Assembly (NCBI GenBank): GCA_963931865.1
Contig: OZ007511.1
Coordinates: 11,359,396 to 11,423,395, forward strand
Length of the DNA: 64,000 nt
DNA from: Axinella damicornis
Taxonomy: Eukaryota > Porifera > Demospongiae > Axinellida > Axinellidae
Direction: 5' to 3'
Of the stretch, positions 47,131 to 57,365 are shown piece after piece; the stretch's first letter is position 1, and every line of letters begins with the position of its first letter. Under the pieces are notes generated by a model. It did not search any database. It was not told the DNA's origin and saw only the letters and a program-made list of their open reading frames with translations. The translations under genes were made by a program, and so were the position numbers.

Positions 47131-47685
47131 AAGAGACAAGTAGTAGAAGTTGCTGCAAATTACCAAACAATAAAATGCTATACTGCAGCTGCATGGGCAG
47201 ATCAAAGGTACCACCGGTAGCAGTCCATAAGTCAACGACTGCCGCCTATGCTCTATCCACCGTAGAGCTCTAACTGCCCAATTTTTGAACATGTATACCT
47301 CATAATTAATCCCTCATAGTAGCATGTGACTTGTACAAGCTAGTAGATGATGCCAATTTCGTGGTTTACAAGAAATACAGGAGAGGCCTGCTTTGATAGA
47401 CCACGATCACACGGCACGATCACATGCACGGCTCAGTGGTCTATCAAAACAATGAATGGCATCATCTAGCTATAACACCTCTATGCACTACACCTCCTTT
47501 GCAGGATCGTGATTGCAATTGTGATCGCAATCAGCAGAGCCATAGTTTACCAGATTGTGGAAACTGCAAATTCAAATTAGCTAGAAAATCATCCTCTTGG
47601 TGTTAACAACTGACTATCAAAGGTGTTTAGCATGGTACAAGTTGTGATGCCATAATTCTCGGTGAAACGTTACAAGTTAATTAAG

Positions 47686-47907
47686 TTAACCCTTTAGGGC
47701 CCGTAGTGCCAAAAGTCACACATATTTACAAGCCAATGTAGCTACTATGGCATCTCACTTTGCAGCGATGGATGGACTTGGGCCAGCACTGCTCCTGGAG
47801 ACTTGTTGGTAATCCCCCTCTGTATAAGTACAGAATTAAAGGTGTCAAGCGTCACAGTAGGCAGCGCTAGCTGTTATGGGCAGAATAAACTTGGGCACTA
47901 AAGAGTA
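47686..47907. mobile_element. Short TTAA element, TTAACCCTTTAGGGCC ends
   Basis: Shares its left 180 bp with 5434-6034, and its right end GGGCACTAAAGAGT corresponds to the GGACCCTAAAGAGTTAA end there. It is absent from the equivalent point upstream of copy C (about 38370-38395), so it inserted after the block duplicated, or was lost from C. Confidence 0.7.
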
Positions 47908-48489
47908 CAGATGAATATGATGCAAGAATTTCTTTATGTAAATTAGGTTAATGATACGATGCAAATGCTTGGGAAAACCAAACATTTGAGGCTAATTTTG
48001 ACTCTGCCTCCCACAAGTTTTGAGGATGAGATATAGCAAACATTTTGCATCCAGAGTGGCCAATCGAGTAAGTAGAATTATGGATGGAAAGTAAGAAAAA
48101 CTGTATCCCCTCTGCTAATGCTAGTTTTTCACATTGACATGGTCTTGAGAATATAAAAGTTGATCTTTTTTCTAATGTTGTTCGACCCTCTGGCTTTGAG
48201 GATGATGAGTATGCATGATCTAAGATTCTTAGCAAACAAAATCCCAAGGGAGGCAGCCATAACACTGTCTGTTATGTGTTGGGAGTGGTGGATATTTGCT
48301 GCTGGTAACAGTTTCTATTAAGCATTACAACACTCAACTTCACTTTCTACCATGTCTTCATATCAGTTCAAGTGGAGATAGATTAACTTTAATTTGCCCC
48401 AATTAGATAATCACTGGAACTAATTGGAGTGGGGTGCTGTTTACCTTCCTTTGATAGTGGCACTGTATTGTCTGCACTATAGGGCGTGA

Positions 48490-50154
48490 ATGGTGTCTTG
48501 GCCAGATGTTGACACTGCTGGCCCTAGCTTTGATATCTGGAAGTACATCTCAGATTGCATTTTGATGCTGCTAATTGTAGCTAAACAAGACTCATTGGGA
48601 AGACAGCAAGCCTTTGATATCAAAAATTGCATGCTCAAAATCGGTGCCAAGACTGTCACTGCTCCACCGTCAACAATGAACAAATTAGGCCAGGTGAATG
48701 GAGATACAATGAACTACAAAGTACTTGGACGTGTACTTGCTGCCAGCTGGTGTATATTCATCCTACTCCAGGATGGTTTTGGGGGACGCATGATGCAAAA
48801 AGACAACAACCATCTTTTTGGACTCATTACAGCGACTGTGTGTGGCATGATTTGCGGAGTAGCAGTGAAGGTGGTGGACTTGACGCAGGAGCATGGCCTA
48901 AGGATATCCCCAACTAAGGAGATCGTGTGCTATGTGGTAGTACTACTGAACATCTTTGCACTGTGCACTGTTGTGCCTGGTGGTCAGTCATTCATAGCGT
49001 ACTTCATAGTGTACCATGGGCTTATCAAGGCGAAAGCAGATACATGCAAGCACCTCTTCCTAGCTGCTGGAGTGTACAGCTTGTGGATCTATCTTACAGT
49101 GAAGGGGTTCTTGTCTGTTGACTGGTTATTCGTCGCAGTAACTGTTGCCATTGCTACATTGTGGAATTTGTGGTCCATCCTGAACAACAAGCTTTTTTGC
49201 ATGGGTGATACCTTCGCAAACCGGTTCAGTATACACATCGTTATCCTTATGGCCAACCTTGTTGCATTCAGCTACGACAGGTTTGTTGCACCAGCTCTCA
49301 TAATGGTTGCACAGATCTGTCTGTATGCAACCACTAAGATGATTGCCGAAATGCAGACTTGGTACACTTCATCAAAGCGAGAAGACCTGGTCGCAAAGAA
49401 CTACCTCACCATTGAGCTGTTCACCATACTTGGAGCAGTTCAGTGGCTACTAACATACATTTTGATGCTGTGGGAAGGAGTGTGCGTCGGCACTGGTCCA
49501 TGGCCAGTTAACCTCGGGTCATACCATCTCGTGTGGGAGTTCTTGGATAGTTATTTGGATTATTTCAACAAGGGTTCTTACACGAGCAAAGAGTTCCAAC
49601 TTCCCAAAAGACTGCTGTACGCACTCTGCTTTGTTCTGGATGTTGGATTGCACATGCTCTTTGTTGTCTACGGACCAGAAATGTCAACAGATGAGTTTGG
49701 AGAGGGAATTTCCCAAATGGTACAGAGCAGATTCCTGTATCTTGCAGCAATGATTGCCATGTGGATGGTGGTGTTCACACTTAGCTCCAGGTTTGGGTTG
49801 AGTCGACAGGTCAAGTTCTGTGGGTACGCCGTTCAATGTATCAATCATACTTGCATGGTGAGACTGCCTGCGTATGCCTCATCCCCACTCCTGATGACGG
49901 CAGCTTGGATTTCCGCATTAGGGAACTTCTGTTATCTACCAAAGATGTGGTCGACCACTTTTCCAAAGCCAAAAATGTTGTTTTCCATCTTTGCCATTGG
50001 ACTCGTAGTTGTGAGTGTCCTCAGCAACATCTTCCACCATGAGTTACGTGCAATGCCTGCGTCTCAGCATTCCTTCACAGTTGGCTTGTGGCTAATCATT
50101 TCCGTTGCGGTTACGTTTGCACATCATTGGTGGACAGACAAGACTGCCTACTAG
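48490..50154 (+). CDS. Multi-TM protein family, copy E (intact, 554 aa)
   Basis: One open frame from ATG 48490 to TAG at 50152-50154. Hydrophobic segments lie at about 78-94, 109-127, 144-165, 188-203, 212-230, 247-262, 266-281, 305-328, 374-394, 412-433, 466-483, 495-515 and 530-546. Shared signatures are VVPGGQS (162-168), YDRFVAPALIM (262-272), GPWPVNLGS (336-344), FHHELRAMPASQH (515-527) and HHWW (545-548). The first about 60 residues are less certain: copy D suggests a start near the equivalent of residue 30-35. Family not recognised; the many membrane segments and invariant His/Glu in the last loop point to a transporter or membrane enzyme (inference). From residue about 350 on it is much closer to copy A than to C, suggesting gene conversion. 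Confidence 0.82.
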   Translation: MVSWPDVDTAGPSFDIWKYISDCILMLLIVAKQDSLGRQQAFDIKNCMLKIGAKTVTAPPSTMNKLGQVNGDTMNYKVLGRVLAASWCIFILLQDGFGGRMMQKDNNHLFGLITATVCGMICGVAVKVVDLTQEHGLRISPTKEIVCYVVVLLNIFALCTVVPGGQSFIAYFIVYHGLIKAKADTCKHLFLAAGVYSLWIYLTVKGFLSVDWLFVAVTVAIATLWNLWSILNNKLFCMGDTFANRFSIHIVILMANLVAFSYDRFVAPALIMVAQICLYATTKMIAEMQTWYTSSKREDLVAKNYLTIELFTILGAVQWLLTYILMLWEGVCVGTGPWPVNLGSYHLVWEFLDSYLDYFNKGSYTSKEFQLPKRLLYALCFVLDVGLHMLFVVYGPEMSTDEFGEGISQMVQSRFLYLAAMIAMWMVVFTLSSRFGLSRQVKFCGYAVQCINHTCMVRLPAYASSPLLMTAAWISALGNFCYLPKMWSTTFPKPKMLFSIFAIGLVVVSVLSNIFHHELRAMPASQHSFTVGLWLIISVAVTFAHHWWTDKTAY

Positions 50155-51241
50155 CCATTGCATGCCTCATGTACATTACAAATTACTTAGTATTATATGT
50201 GTAGGCATGTACATGTATATCATAGTTAGCAAGAGGCAGCTTATTTTCATGTAGCTATGCATGATTCAAAGCAATGTCGTTAAGCATTGTACTCAGCAAC
50301 TGACTATCACAATGAAAGTTTGCCGTTCTCACTTGCACCTCCAGTGTCATTGCTAAAATGCCATATTCCACTGCCGCTCTTCTTTAATTTTCTATTGATG
50401 TTCTAGTCCGTTTATCAGTCTCCCTGACCGCACACCATGGCATCCCAAGTCAGACTGAGATCCTTCCATTACAGAAGGTATAAATTTTTACATAACAATA
50501 AAGCATGGATACATAAATACGATGGTGTGTGAAAGAGTGTGCAGTGCTTGTCACAGGATTGAACTGTGGGCTCTTTGCTTTACGGTGGCTGCCCATTCCC
50601 GTAGCTATCTACAGGCAGTTTTTCCATAGTGCGAACTGCAAGCTAACCTGACTAAACATCCGTGTCAACACTGTCTGCCCATTGAGAGACAACTTGAACG
50701 TGGCCTTCTCAGCAATTCTCGTGTGCAGATCGGGGTGTGCCTGTAGGTGTGGTCTATGCAGGAAGTAATGTAATATTCCAAACTCTCAGTTTAGTAGTAG
50801 TACAGGCACTGACCGTGCATGAAGCAATTTTGACGATGACGGTGCCGTTCTTGTCCCGTATTTACAGGTAGATTTTCCTGTGTGACTTGCGGGATTCACC
50901 TGTTTGCCCTGCATCAGCCATGTAGCTAGCAGCTTTGATATTCTGTTTTGGAACTGAGGCTATAATAGCTGATGCAAGAATATTGATCCCACTAAGGACC
51001 TTAGTCCCTTGTGGATGTCACTGAGCCATTGTAGATTGGGAAATCTTCGTTCTAAATTGTTTTCATAGTTGTCCTCAATAATTATGTATGATGACTTTAA
51101 AATCACAGCAACAATGAAAGTGGCTCTTTATTCCCAGGAATGCAAGCAAGTATGCCATGCATGCTGTTCCTGTATCTCCCCATGTAGAGTGGAGGCAACT
51201 CTGATGATCGGAGTCTGATCGATCTTCAACACTTCATCATC
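50155..51241. other. 3' flank of copy E and intergenic
   Basis: 50290-50540 is homologous to the 3' flank of copy A (22960-23210) but lacks the C tracts. No further gene recognised. Confidence 0.6.
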
Positions 51242-52395
51242 TTAACCGTTTACCAGCTAATGACGCCTTAAGGTGTCATGAGACTTTCAGCTTGATGATG
51301 TCACATCCGGCAATGTCCTTGAGAGATACGCTCTGCGCCAGCAGAGAGGGCGGGGCAGGGGGAGGTGGGTGGGTGCACCCGAAGGGTGCAAACAGCATGG
51401 CCGTGTCTGGGCTCCGCGATAGAAAGGTCTTGGTCGGCACTGGGAGGGCCATTTCCGCCGTTTTAGGCATAAATGGACTTAGAAAGTAGCTGTCTTGCCT
51501 TGTAGGGCCTCCATTTCCAGCATACATCGCCCGTTTTTCAGCTACGGCAGGTTGGCATTTCTCGGGAGGCTTGATTGCAAGCTCGTTAATTGGTGGGTGT
51601 GGTTAAGGTCGCGGGCTAGTCTTCGGCGCATTGCGCAGAGCGGCGCGCACTAAATAGAATACCAGCCTGAAGCAGTAACTAACACATGGAGGCAGCCTCA
51701 CACAAGCTACTAGCAATTTTATACCACAGAATAAAATCAGAAACATACCTGACAAGTTCATGACAACCACAGCTCACGAGTACCACTCTCGTAGAATGCG
51801 GATACGTATAGTTTAGACGGACAGCTGCTTTGTATCCAGAGCAGGACGCTCGAGTACAACTGAAGAATCACCTTCAAGGACACATTTTAGGCTACACTTG
51901 GCTCTGTACTGCCACTATGTTCAGCGGTTAGACAAAAACTATACGTACCCGCAAAGTACAGTTGCTGGACATCCTGGATCTCTCTTTTGGATTGGTGTCC
52001 TTCCGTCAGTCAAACTGGGCTGTGGTTCAAATAACTTTCGCCCGAACAACAACAGCTTTAGCCAGAGACTTCGCCAACAAAACGTACAACGACGCCTTGG
52101 CACGCACTGGCTGCCTCTACACTTTCCACGATGTCTAATTGACTTCCGCAAAAGGTCAATAGGTTCACGAAAATTGACGGTACAGCTGGAAAACAATACT
52201 TGCGCGTAGCACGCTAATTGAATTAATACGCGACTAGCCCGCGACCTTAAGTCACGTATATGCTCAGTACAGCTGAAATTACCTGTGTGAGCAGTTTCGA
52301 GCCCAGCAATGCCAGGGAACAGAAATTAGGGTATGTTTAAGTGTTCTATAGACTGAAAATGACCTAGAGAAAGAATTTGGCCCCTAAAGAGTTAA
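51242..52395. mobile_element. Putative TTAA element hosting a nested one
   Basis: Left end TTAACCGTTTACCAGC and right end GGCCCCTAAAGAGTTAA resemble the TTAACCCTTTAGGGCC family only loosely. The length is explained by the insert at 51603-52250. Confidence 0.4.
51603..52250. mobile_element. 648-bp TTAA element with perfect 19-bp inverted repeats
   Basis: TTAAGGTCGCGGGCTAGTC (51603-51621) is exactly inverted at 52232-52250. Inner arms (GCGGATACGTATAGTTT ... AAACTATACGTACCCGC) form a second hairpin. The open frames inside show no transposase motif. Confidence 0.85.
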
Positions 52396-53187
52396 TGAGA
52401 CGAGAGAAAGATCCGAAATGTGGGACAAAATTTCAGAGATAAGCAAGCTGTAGCTGAACTGAGCACTAAACCTCTGTCTAACCATACCCTGACTGTGACT
52501 GCGACAAGGGACGTAATCTGTCTTATTTTGTGGATCATGAATATCATTAACAGCCTATTCACTATTATTCTGTGTGTTGGAGGGTGTGCCTGTGCCGTTG
52601 GTACCTGTGAAGCCAGCTGTAGCTAACTTTGGTTGTATGCTGACACTTGACATGGTCTGACCCAAATGGCTGCCAGAATCCTCATGAATATCATTAAATA
52701 GCTCCGTTTTAATTTTATTTGCCTCCCCATTAATTAAGCACCAGAGCAGAGCAGAGAGCTTGATACAGATGTCCAACCCGTTATTTAAAGTAAGGCCTCT
52801 CATATAATTATGATTGTATATAGTAACCACTGGCTAAGCTATATCTATCTGTGAGCTTGCTACATCATTGATGATAGCTTGTAGTACATTCTCAAGACAG
52901 TTAATTAAGTCATGAGTCAACTGACAATGGTACTTATCATCCCACTGTTTTCTGCTTTGCATGCAGCTACATCACTATAGTTTGTATTAATACATTAGAT
53001 TTTAACGTGTGTTTATGTGTCTGTCTCTCTGTGCGTCGGAAGTGGGATGTTCATGGGACGGGACTAGACTAGTGACACACGACCTTCGTACTTCAATTTA
53101 CTGAACCTTGAACTCCATGAAAAGTGTTCAAGAACATTGGGGCTGGGCATGGGCTGGAATCCAGCTGGGGCTACAAGCGGATGCATG

Positions 53188-53325
53188 CAATCGGGGAGCA
53201 GCAGTTGAAGCGGACACAATTGGGGAGCAGCAGCTGAAGCGGACGCAATCGGGGAGCAACAGTTGAAGCGGACGCAGTTGGGGAGCGACAGTTGAAGCGG
53301 ACGCAGTCGGGGGAAGCAGCTCTGC
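53188..53325. repeat. About 31-bp tandem repeat, five copies
   Basis: Unit resembling GGGGAGCAGCAGTTGAAGCG followed by GACGCAATC. Frames through it are repeat artefacts. Confidence 0.8.
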
Positions 53326-53759
53326 ACAGTGAGCTGCGCTGTCCGGCGCCGGATTACTCACAGTAGGCGAATGAGGGGGGATCGAAGTACATAGCTGAAC
53401 GAGGTTGGTAGACTATACAGTTCATCACATACAGTCTGATGTCTGTATGAAGTATCTGTACTACGATACTAAAATACTTGTATTCAGCGCAGTGCGGTAT
53501 AGTTCTGGCCAGGATGTGCTAATTAGCTATCATGTGCAATTTCGAAGGGTGTGAAATGAACTGATTAGGAATTAACTACTTCAGACACAAAGGCAGTGCT
53601 TTACCCCTGCTGTGTGTGCACACACAGGGTAACTACGTACATCTATGCCGACTTCTTCAGTGAAGTAATCACCTGGTGAAACACAGAATAAAATTATGCT
53701 ATAGTAACCGACATATGTAATCAGTGAAGTCAATCGAGTATGGAAACACGCTCTCAACT

Positions 53760-54133
53760 GGTGCTGTACTTGGTGCACACAGTGCATGTGACTCTGTTCT
53801 CTGACTGATATGGAGAGTTCAACATTGTAGAAACATGTTCCATAGAAAACAATATGCTTCATTCCTGTTTGCACTTCCTGGTAGTGATTCAGGATCTTTA
53901 TCAACACACTCATACATGGAAGGCATAGTAATTTGTCCATACAGTACTCTCCAGTCAATAATGATGGACATGTTGTCTTGGTAGGAATCATTGTTCCCCT
54001 TAGAGCATAATACACAGCGCATGGTGCATTGTGCATTGTCTGGACCGCCAGTCTCGCACTCTGCACCACAGAGAAATCCTCGGTTGTAGGAATCAGTTTG
54101 CCCTACAACCCAAACGGCTATACCATGTACCAC
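53760..54133 (-). pseudogene. Collagen C4-like C-terminal domain relic, copy C
   Basis: APCAVYYALRGTMIPTKTTCPS aligns with the VPCAVCYVS...MIPARTTCPS part of intact copies. YECVDKDPESLPGS aligns with the next segment but in another frame. No collagen frame, signal peptide or stop context remains. Confidence 0.7.
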
Positions 54134-54357
54134 CAGTTCTTCAGGAATTCTGTTCCAGAGTGTAGATGCTAGTTAAAATTTATCAACAGTAAAATGGACA
54201 GTTTACCAATGTGATGTATTGGCCCTGAATAACAATACCCTCTTACCTATCTCATATGCAAATGCCATTATTCCTGGATTCCTACCCAGCATGCACATGT
54301 GCAAGGCAGGGATAGGTTTCTCTCTGTGTTTGTATAGTAGTTGGGTCCAGACTTCGT

Positions 54358-54505
54358 AGCAGTGGGGGCAAGGGGAAGAGGGAGGGGAGGGGAGAAGTGA
54401 GGGAGGGGTGAGGGGAGGGGAGGGGGCGGAAGGGGAGGGAGGGGTGAGGGGAGGGGTGAGGGGAGGGGTGAGCAGAGGGGGGGAGAGAGGAGGAGGGAGG
54501 AGAAC
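54358..54505. repeat. Purine-rich GGGGA/GGGGTGA tract
   Basis: Nearly pure G/A on the plus strand with many GGGG runs (GGGGAGGGGTGAGGGGAGGGG). It could form G-quadruplex or triplex structures (inference). Confidence 0.85.
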
Positions 54506-54754
54506 TGCAGGTACTAATTTACACAATTACTTGTCACTCATGGGATGTGTACATTTGAACTGATTCTGTTTTGTGCTTTTAGGTTGCATCTTTTGTGGGA
54601 GTGGTGGTGCTTTCTTTATCGATGTACGTACAGCCATGAACTTCTATGGGTAGAAAAGGAATAATCACTTAAACCATAATATATTATGCACTTCGAATTT
54701 ACAATAATGAATTTTCAATTGTCAGTCGATTTTACTGTTCACTTTTACTTCAAA

Positions 54755-55900
54755 TTACTTGGTGCATACTGCACAAGCCAACTCTCTCCCAGCTGTGTAT
54801 GGAGGGCAGGGGACTCCATTGCAGGTTGCCTCCACATGGACAAATAGTGACCCATCTATATCCCCTGCACTTCCAGGGATTGATTCAGGGCTTTGATCCA
54901 TACATTCATACATTTTACGGTGGTGATTGTAACGGTCAGATGTGAGGTAGCCATAGTACTCTCTGGTCCAGGAGGAAGGGCATGTTGGCTTTCCAGGCAT
55001 CATCAATACTGTTCCTCTGGTTGAAACGTAACACACTGCACATGGGACATTGTGATTATATACGGAAAAGAGTGGTGCACCACGATCAGGAATTTGGTAT
55101 TCAGATCCATATATGTAGTCACGATATGTTTGTTTGCCAGATGTATACTGTAAGTAGCCTGGATCATTAGGTAGGCAGATATAGTTGGCTGCCCCTCCCT
55201 TGTGTTGCCACGCACTTCCAGCAGCAGTTCCTGCATACACAAATTGTGTTCCAGAAGTGGTTGGACATGTGGTCCTCCTCCACCTAGTGTACACCACCCC
55301 ACCAGCAGTGGGACCCGGGGGACCAGCAGGACCTGGGTGTCCCGCAAGTTCTAGACCTGCATTGAGTATAAATGGGGAAAACTAGAGTGAAGGGCAGCTA
55401 AGATCCCTAATGGTGTGCACATTAATAATGTCTTAGCAGCTTTGTCAGCCTTTAATTGTTCCTGGAATGCTGACCAAATAATTTGGGTACTTAATTTTGT
55501 AACAAATCTTCTGTTGTGGGTATATATATTAGGGTGCAGGCTCAGCACCCATTGCCAGCGTGTGGTTCATGATCGAGTTCTATCATGACACATGCACAGA
55601 GCAGCATGAACAGGCCTTGAGAGGTGAGTAAAGCAAGCAATTAGCGGGGAACCATACCTACCTGGTGGCCCAGGAGCCCCTTGCAATTGTATTCCTGGGT
55701 CTCCTTTTTCCCCCTTGATTCCAGAAGGTCCGACTGATCCCTGGAGTCCGGATGGTCACTTATGTGTACGTCACATACGACCATTGTATGTGCCAGTACT
55801 GCACATATAACGGTCGTATGTATACTAGAGTAGCTCACCTGTTGTCACTGTAAACTGCCCACCAACCAGCAGCACAATCAGTCCAAGTAGCATCATCATG
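54755..55900 (-). CDS. Short-chain collagen C4-like gene, copy D (N-terminal splice unresolved)
   Basis: The last exon 54755-55356 is intact: a short Gly-X-Y end (GHPGPAGPPGPTAGG), then the full C-terminal domain (VYTRWRRTTCP, NYICLP, YGSEY, VPCAVCYVS, CPPYTAGRELACAVC). A collagen exon at about 55658-55760 (GSVGPSGIKGEKGDPG) has a good donor (CCACCAG|GTAGGT) and the right phase to join it. A signal-peptide exon starts at ATG 55900 (MMMLLGLIVLLVGG) with donor ACAG|GTGAGC. The join between these two does not work by eye: the collagen frame has TGA just upstream and no acceptor in the right phase. Either a small exon was missed or the N-terminus is damaged. It lacks the Thr/Pro linker of copies A and B. 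Confidence 0.65.
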
Positions 55901-56185
55901 GCTGTATGTGGAAGGAGATAAATAAAATATGCATGCAAGTTTTGGTGGTCTGGTTAGTGCCTGAAGGGAAGATCTGAACTTCTTTACAAGTACACAGTGT
56001 CATGTAGACGGGAAGTGTATGTACACATTCTATATTGGTTTCCTGCTTCTGAGCGGCTTCCTACTTTGCTTGTTATGTAAGTGGTGTGCTAAGTGGCTTA
56101 CTAGTACTAATTAGAGACCTGTGTACAGAAGAATGTAACTGCATGGTGATAAAAAAATTTCAATGCCTATATAACTCATTGCGAA

Positions 56186-56300
56186 GGGAGGACTACCATT
56201 ATCAGGAGGGATCAGTGGTAGTCTGCAGTGTACCTATATACCTACTAGTAGGTGCTTCAGTGGATTCAGCATTCTTATGTGTCCGGATGATAGCAGTGGC
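56186..56300 (-). pseudogene. Relic of a collagen C4-like linker exon
   Basis: The stretch containing GGATCAGTGGTAGTCTGC and TCAGCATTCTTATGTGTCC is homologous to the linker exon of copy A (24896-25005), with an insertion. No flanking collagen frame. Confidence 0.65.
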
Positions 56301-56820
56301 TAAAGGATGGAAGCTTTGTACGTTAGTGTATGACGTGGTGTATATACTCTGGAGAACGGCTGGTCCTCTTCATCTACTAGACATGTATAGTCTTATGAAA
56401 CCCTGTTGGTACCATTGAAGAGTGTTTGTATCCGCCGAAAAGATCGTATCTCTGTCCTTCTATAATTTGCTGGTGTGTTATTACCCCGTGCGCATGCGCA
56501 TCAGGGATAGAGTGATTGGTTTGTCTGTCAGTCTGTCGGTCCATCCAAGCAGTTTGAGCAGTGAAGGCCTTGTTGAAGGCTTATAGAAGTGTCAGAATTC
56601 AGACAATACTAGCGTCTACAGACCAGAGATCCACTGGAGAGGCTGAAAAAGTTGTGTGAATGTCGACAATTAATTTATACAACTTGACCACACCCTGTTT
56701 CTAACATTACTGCCTACAACTTACAGTTCTTATTCTGCATGCATGCTGTGAAAAAGTATCGGTAGGCCATAGCTATCTCATCGTGCATGCTGTATTAAAA
56801 TGCAAATGATTAGCAGTTAA

Positions 56821-57361
56821 CATCTTCGGGTCTAACCAAACACTGACCACAACGTACTATAGTCTGAATGCACCCATCTATAAGGTTTGGCGGATGAGTC
56901 AGGCAGGCACGCGGGGTAGGGTATCCTCAAGGCCAGTTGAGATGAAGAGGAACATAACCTGTTGTGCATTTAGTTTCTCAACCAGACTGTTCTCAACTGG
57001 TCTTGCTCTTTCTCAATCCCTACCCTTACTTCTTGCTTGGGGGGAATTGAGAGGCCCATGCCTCTCAACCGGCCCAAATGGAGGAGACCTGCCTGACCCG
57101 GGATCACGTCAAGAACACCTTGACGGAGGAGAAGCCCTCGTCCAACCCAGACGCTATACCAATCCAATACGTGTAGCAACCGGGCTGGGTGGGAGGGAGT
57201 TTCGCTCACAGCTGCCCATACAGCTGTGTCTTTGTCGCACAAATGGCGGGATACCATTGCGCATGCGTGCCTAGCCCATACCAACCCCCTTGGTGGGATG
57301 ACCCCACCCACAACACTTATCCCCTCGATGTTAACCTGGTTTAACCAAGGTTAAACTTCAT
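56821..57361. mobile_element. 541-bp internally deleted TTAA element
   Basis: The first about 256 bp match the start of the element at 57366 and the last about 160 bp match its end (63113-63276). About 115 bp in the middle have no match here. It lies between TTAA (56817-56820) and TTAA (57362-57365). Confidence 0.85.
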
Positions 57362-57365
57362 TTAA

